Shown here: positions 60,895 through 64,000 of the stretch, piece after piece
How positions within the stretch are numbered: the stretch's first letter is position 1
Layout: each line of letters starts with the position of its first letter
Assembly (NCBI GenBank): GCA_017577715.1
Contig: PKRC01000003.1
Location: forward strand, 124,001 to 188,000
Length of the DNA stretch: 64,000 nt
Origin: Clostridia bacterium
Lineage (GTDB): Bacteria > Bacillota > Clostridia > Caldicoprobacterales > Caldicoprobacteraceae
Reading direction: 5' to 3'
The notes under the pieces: generated by a model
What the model saw: the letters and a program-made list of their open reading frames with translations, nothing else
Databases searched by the model: none
Told to the model about the DNA's origin: nothing
Made by a program: the position numbers and the translations under genes

Positions 60895-61950
60895 ATGATG
60901 GAGATTTCGTTTATAGAATTTTTACAGCAGCTCTTCACAATTCCTGCACTCTTTGTAACAAGTGTGTTAACTTTGGCAGTCATACTTGTCAACGGTTGGA
61001 CTGATGCGCCAAATGCTATTGCCACCTGCATTTCCACACGATCCTTGAATCCGCGCGGAGCCATAGTGCTGGCCACCGTATTCAATTTCTTGGGCGTGCT
61101 TATCATGACTATCCTAAATAATTCCGTTGCCATGACGGTATACAATATGGTGGATTTTCGCGGAGATACCCATACGGCACTGGCGGCCTTGTGTGCTGCT
61201 CTATTTGCTATAGTGACGTGGGCTACCGCTGCCTGGTGGTTTGGGATCCCCACCAGCGAAAGCCATGCCCTTATAGCTGGCCTTTCGGGTGCGGCCATAG
61301 CCCTTCAGGGAGGTTTTTCGGGAATAGATGGGGCAGAGTGGGTAAAGGTCATCTATGGCCTTGTTTTGTCAACATTTTTAGGATTTGGCCTTGGCTTTGT
61401 AACCGTTAAAATGGTGGGATTTTTATTCAAAAAGGTAGATAGGCGAAAGACGCAGGGATTCTTTAGAAATGCACAGATATTTGGCGCTGCGGCCATGGGC
61501 TTCATGCACGGCGCACAGGACGGGCAGAAGTTCATGAGCGTGTTTTTGCTAGGTATGTTTTTGGTAAAAGGACAGATTGAGACGGGACAGATTCAAATTC
61601 CCTTATGGCTCATAGTACTGTGTTCGCTGGTCATGGCTCTGGGAACCTCGATTGGGGGATACAGGATCATCAAGTCGGTAGGCATGGATATGGTGAAGCT
61701 GGAAAAATATCAGGGATTTTCTGCTGATTTGGCTGCGGCTGTATGCCTTCTGTTATCCTCCTTGCTGGGTTTCCCGGTGAGCACCACCCATACCAAGACC
61801 ACTGCTATCATGGGCGTAGGATCGGCCAAACGCATTTCCTCGGTAAAGTGGTCACTGGTGCAAGAGATGGTGCTTACTTGGATTTTGACTTTCCCAGGTT
61901 GTGGCCTTATCGGCTTTTTAATGGCCAAGCTGTTCATGTGGCTCTTCTGA
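60895..61950 (+). CDS. pit: Pit-family inorganic phosphate transporter
   Basis: 351 aa, about ten helices. It carries the two family signatures: GWTDAPNAIATCISTRSL near residue 33 and GAAAMGFMHGAQDGQKFMSV near 205, with TSESHALIAGLSGAAIALQG and GFPVSTTHTKTTAIMGVG. It moves phosphate (often with metal or protons) across the membrane. It is followed by a DUF47 PhoU-like gene, the usual partner. ATG 60895 follows GGAAGGAAGAGG. Confidence 0.93.
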   Translation: MMEISFIEFLQQLFTIPALFVTSVLTLAVILVNGWTDAPNAIATCISTRSLNPRGAIVLATVFNFLGVLIMTILNNSVAMTVYNMVDFRGDTHTALAALCAALFAIVTWATAAWWFGIPTSESHALIAGLSGAAIALQGGFSGIDGAEWVKVIYGLVLSTFLGFGLGFVTVKMVGFLFKKVDRRKTQGFFRNAQIFGAAAMGFMHGAQDGQKFMSVFLLGMFLVKGQIETGQIQIPLWLIVLCSLVMALGTSIGGYRIIKSVGMDMVKLEKYQGFSADLAAAVCLLLSSLLGFPVSTTHTKTTAIMGVGSAKRISSVKWSLVQEMVLTWILTFPGCGLIGFLMAKLFMWLF

Positions 61951-62035
61951 TGAGCCATTTAGGCGTTTGCTTTCTGTTTAGTTCAGGAATAAATGTGAAA
62001 TGTAAAAGTATATAAATTAAAGGTAGGAGGTACAG

Positions 62036-62659
62036 ATGTTAAGGCGAAAAGGTTACGACTATTATGCAATGTTTAAAAAAGTGGCTGAGCGCGCATGTGA
62101 AGCCTCCCAAATGCTGCAAAGCACCATCGACAATTATAAAATTGAAGGGCTCTCACAAAAGATTGCTGAAATCCACAACATAGAGCATGCTGCCGATGTT
62201 GAAAAGCATGAGATGTTACGCCATCTGCTAAAGGAATTTTTGCCTCCCATAGAACGGGAGGACATAATCAGGCTGGCAGACCAGCTTGACAACGTGGTGG
62301 ATTCCATTGAAGAGATATTGATGCGCCTTTACATGTATAATATAAAATCCATACGCCATGAGAGCATTGAGTTTGTAAGGATAATATCCAGGTGTACCCA
62401 AACTCTAAGGGAATTGATGCATGAGTTCCATAATTTCCGTAAATCTTCTACCATTCACAAATACATCGTAGAACTCAATGACATGGAGGAAGAGGGCGAC
62501 AGGCTGTACACCGCTGCTTTGAGGAGGCTTTACGTCGAAGCCCAGGATCCCATAGAGGTGATAGCCTGGACGCAGGTGTTTGAATGCTTCGAAAATTGCT
62601 GCGATGTATGCGAAGAGGTGGCCGATATAGTTGAAAGCATAATAATGAAAAACATTTGA
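62036..62659 (+). CDS. DUF47 (PhoU-like) protein, partner of Pit
   Basis: 207 aa, all-helical, with the PhoU-like metal-binding pattern EIHNIEHAADVEKHEMLRHL and DIIRLADQLDNVVDSIEEIL, later LNDMEEEGDRLYTAALRRLY. It regulates or couples to the neighbouring Pit transporter. The ribosome site TAGGAGG precedes ATG 62036. Confidence 0.92.
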   Translation: MLRRKGYDYYAMFKKVAERACEASQMLQSTIDNYKIEGLSQKIAEIHNIEHAADVEKHEMLRHLLKEFLPPIEREDIIRLADQLDNVVDSIEEILMRLYMYNIKSIRHESIEFVRIISRCTQTLRELMHEFHNFRKSSTIHKYIVELNDMEEEGDRLYTAALRRLYVEAQDPIEVIAWTQVFECFENCCDVCEEVADIVESIIMKNI

Positions 62660-62687
62660 TAAGCGGCTTCATAATTAATTATCTGAA

Positions 62688-62755
62688 GTGGGAGTGCAAC
62701 CCGGGGTGAAACCCCGATGAGAGCAGCGGGGCGACGGTCTTGCAGCATTGCGTCA
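62688..62755 (+). ncRNA. compact structured element upstream of the NfeD-like gene, unidentified
   Basis: CGGGG (62702-62706), CCCCG (62712-62716) and CGGGG (62727-62731) allow two mutually exclusive hairpins, and an outer stem TGCAA (62695-62699)/TTGCA (62740-62744) or GACG/CGTC (62733-62754) can close around them. The GC content is far above the flanks. I do not match it to a known riboswitch or ribozyme. Confidence 0.35.
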
Positions 62756-62797
62756 TGAGGAAAGGATTTGAAGGAAGAGTCAGAAGGGGGAGTCGCC

Positions 62798-63310
62798 ATG
62801 GCCTTTATAGAGATATTTGAGCACATGGGATGGTTAATGGCGGTGTTGTTCATACTGGGGGCTGTGCTGGTGGCCATCGAATTTATGACACCTGGCTTTG
62901 GCGTAGCGGGTACAATAGGCATTATCTCGCTGATAATAGGCGTAGTGGTTGCCTCCCGCGTGGTTTCCCCACCTGTTTTGATCGGCATAATAGCTGCCGT
63001 ACTGCTGGTCATCGCATCGCTTTTGGTATGGGCTTATCGCTCAGCCACAAGAGGAGGGAAGATATCCCGCACATTATTGCTTCATTCCAGGCTGGATAAG
63101 GAGCAGGGGTATAATAGCGTCCCGCCCGAGGAAAGCCTGATAGGGATGGAAGGCGTCACCCTGTCCATGCTCAGGCCATCGGGAACGGTCCAGATCGGTG
63201 ATCGCAGGATAGATGTGATAACCGAAGGGGAGTTCATTCCCAAGGGCACAAAGGTGAAGGTGATCAAAGTAGAAGGGTTCCGCATTGTGGTGGCGCGGGT
63301 CGACGGCTAA
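62798..63310 (+). CDS. NfeD-like membrane protein
   Basis: 170 aa. Three or four helices (WLMAVLFILGAVLVAIEFMT, GVAGTIGIISLIIGVVVASR, LIGIIAAVLLVIASLLVWAY) precede a C-terminal OB-fold (MEGVTLSMLRPSGTVQIGDR, EGEFIPKGTKVKVIKVEGFR), the NfeD layout. NfeD proteins usually accompany flotillin- or stomatin-like proteins or a membrane protease, none of which is in view. ATG 62798 follows AGGGGGAG; a TTG at 62768 would add ten residues. Its stop overlaps the stop of the convergent DUF503 gene. Confidence 0.88.
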   Translation: MAFIEIFEHMGWLMAVLFILGAVLVAIEFMTPGFGVAGTIGIISLIIGVVVASRVVSPPVLIGIIAAVLLVIASLLVWAYRSATRGGKISRTLLLHSRLDKEQGYNSVPPEESLIGMEGVTLSMLRPSGTVQIGDRRIDVITEGEFIPKGTKVKVIKVEGFRIVVARVDG

Positions 63311-63594
63311 ACATATATCTTCTCGGTGCTGCATTGGGTTATGATGACACGCCCATCGTTTTCCACGAATTCTATGATGCTAGACAGCATGCTATCTACG
63401 TGTTCCCCTTCGTTGGACACGCATGCTATGCCCAGCACAGAAGTTTGCCATTTGTCGTTTAGATCTACCTCCGCGATGGAGGCATTGAAGCGGCTTTTGA
63501 GGCGCTCTATAAGGCTTTTGAGTATACGCCTTTTTTCTTTTAATGAAAATGCCTCTTCCATGAAGAGATTTATTTTGCATACCCCAACTACCAT
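63307..63594 (-). CDS. DUF503 (YlxP-like) protein
   Basis: 95 aa. VGVCKINLFMEEAFSLKEKR, RILKSLIERLKSRFNASIAE and WQTSVLGIACVSNE are characteristic of DUF503, a small ferredoxin-like fold often found near rbfA and nusA. The function is unclear. ATG 63594 follows AAGAGGTGAG. Confidence 0.9.
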   Translation of the reverse strand: MVVGVCKINLFMEEAFSLKEKRRILKSLIERLKSRFNASIAEVDLNDKWQTSVLGIACVSNEGEHVDSMLSSIIEFVENDGRVIITQCSTEKIYV

Positions 63595-63662
63595 GTAGGC
63601 TCACCTCTTGTACTGCAAAAGCCATAAATTTTACTTTTTACTTTATCATATGAGTTAGTTTA

Positions 63663-64000
63663 TCATATAATAAGGGTATCCAGAATTACCATTACGGCAA
63701 ATCCTACAAGCACGCCATAGGTAGCGATCCTGTGCTGGCCACGCCTGTGGGTTTCAGGTATCATCTCATCGCTGATTACAAATAGCATGGCGCCAGCTGC
63801 AAAGGCTAACGTGATCGGCAATATGGGGCGTGCCAGCTGGGTTAGGCCTAAGCCTATAAGGGCACCCACTGGTTCCACCAACCCCGTCAGCAGGGATATG
63901 AAAAAGGCTTTGCCAAGTGGGTAATTCTCCTGGGTGGCTAGAGCCATCGCCACGGCCAATCCCTCAGGTATGTTCTGTATGCCTATTCCTATGGTGAGAG
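63663..64000 (-). CDS. ZIP-family metal transporter (C-terminal part, runs off the window)
   Basis: The visible ~112 residues are the C-terminal half of a ZIP transporter for zinc or other divalent metals. The metal motif IGIGIQNIPEGLAVAMALA starts at the window edge, then GLVEPVGALIGLGLTQLA and FAAGAMLFVISDEMIPETHR (the second metal-binding helix). The start codon lies beyond position 64000. Confidence 0.9.
   Translation of the reverse strand, partial: LTIGIGIQNIPEGLAVAMALATQENYPLGKAFFISLLTGLVEPVGALIGLGLTQLARPILPITLAFAAGAMLFVISDEMIPETHRRGQHRIATYGVLVGFAVMVILDTLII

Noticed and set aside
1..64000. CRISPR array or prophage
   Set aside because: No regularly spaced 25-40 bp repeats and no run of phage structural or integrase genes were seen.

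Overview
The window looks like the chromosome of an endospore-forming member of the Firmicutes, probably a (thermophilic) clostridium. It has an alpha/beta-type small acid-soluble spore protein, a Spo0E-like phosphatase, CotF-like coat proteins, a single-chain PurL with its own glutaminase domain, strong AGGAGG ribosome sites and many textbook TTGACA/TATAAT promoters. I cannot name the species. There is no prophage, CRISPR array or rRNA; there is one tRNA (Val-CAC).

Layout. 1-4.5 kb: spore protein, DUF378 membrane protein and a 1300-aa SF1 helicase carrying six unusual ~90-aa N-terminal repeats. 4.7-8.3 kb: a CbiM-CbiQ-CbiO nickel/cobalt ECF transporter behind a perfect promoter with an inverted repeat at its start, followed by an HD/HD-GYP protein. 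8.6-12 kb: gdhA and glmS. 12-16.7 kb: an AT-rich arsenic cassette (arsR-acr3-arsC, then a Cys-rich MarR regulator and arsM), bracketed by two copies of a ~150-240 bp intergenic repeat. 16.7-20.6 kb: sparse, decayed DNA with remnants of an IS and at least two broken genes, plus a PPOX-like protein, an unknown protein and a DUF2383 protein. 20.7-25.5 kb: carbohydrate genes (polysaccharide deacetylase, sialate O-acetylesterase-like, unknown 574-aa protein). 25.7-30.7 kb: a LysM-G5-NlpC/P60 wall hydrolase and a polar amino-acid ABC importer. 31.2-35.6 kb: a His-rich small membrane protein, an HMA-UreH-double-cupredoxin fusion that looks like copper handling, and a two-component system. 35.7-43.4 kb: XRE regulator, Spo0E-like protein, a GGDEF fossil, purL (behind a PurBox pair), an orphan hisF and guaA. 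43.5-46.5 kb: a GntR/YtrA-type ABC operon behind a 36-bp perfect palindrome. 46.5-49.1 kb: a methyltransferase and several broken genes. 49.3-58.4 kb: an accessory stretch with a methyltransferase, an ECF sigma factor with a probable partner, a BlaI/BlaR1-type regulatory pair, a lipoprotein and an ABC exporter. 58.5-64 kb: YwaF-like membrane protein, tRNA-Val, CotF-like pair, Pit phosphate transporter with its DUF47 partner, NfeD-like protein, DUF503 and the end of a ZIP transporter gene.

What stands out. (i) Two promoters 2.7 kb apart have the same BlaI-type operator architecture: TTGACA-17-TAGAAT with an 18-bp operator over the -10 and a second 30 bp downstream. The second promoter now drives a scar in which the start of a blaI-like gene is joined to the end of a blaR1-like gene, so a whole second module seems to have been deleted. 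(ii) Three stretches resemble the 5' end of a group II intron, and each sits directly after a rho-independent terminator, the known target of group IIC introns. (iii) Many gene fossils are readable only when frames are joined across stops and frameshifts: GGDEF, DUF3795, a membrane protein and others. (iv) The helicase repeats and the structured element upstream of the NfeD-like gene do not match anything I recognise.

All family names come from reading motifs by eye; no search was run.
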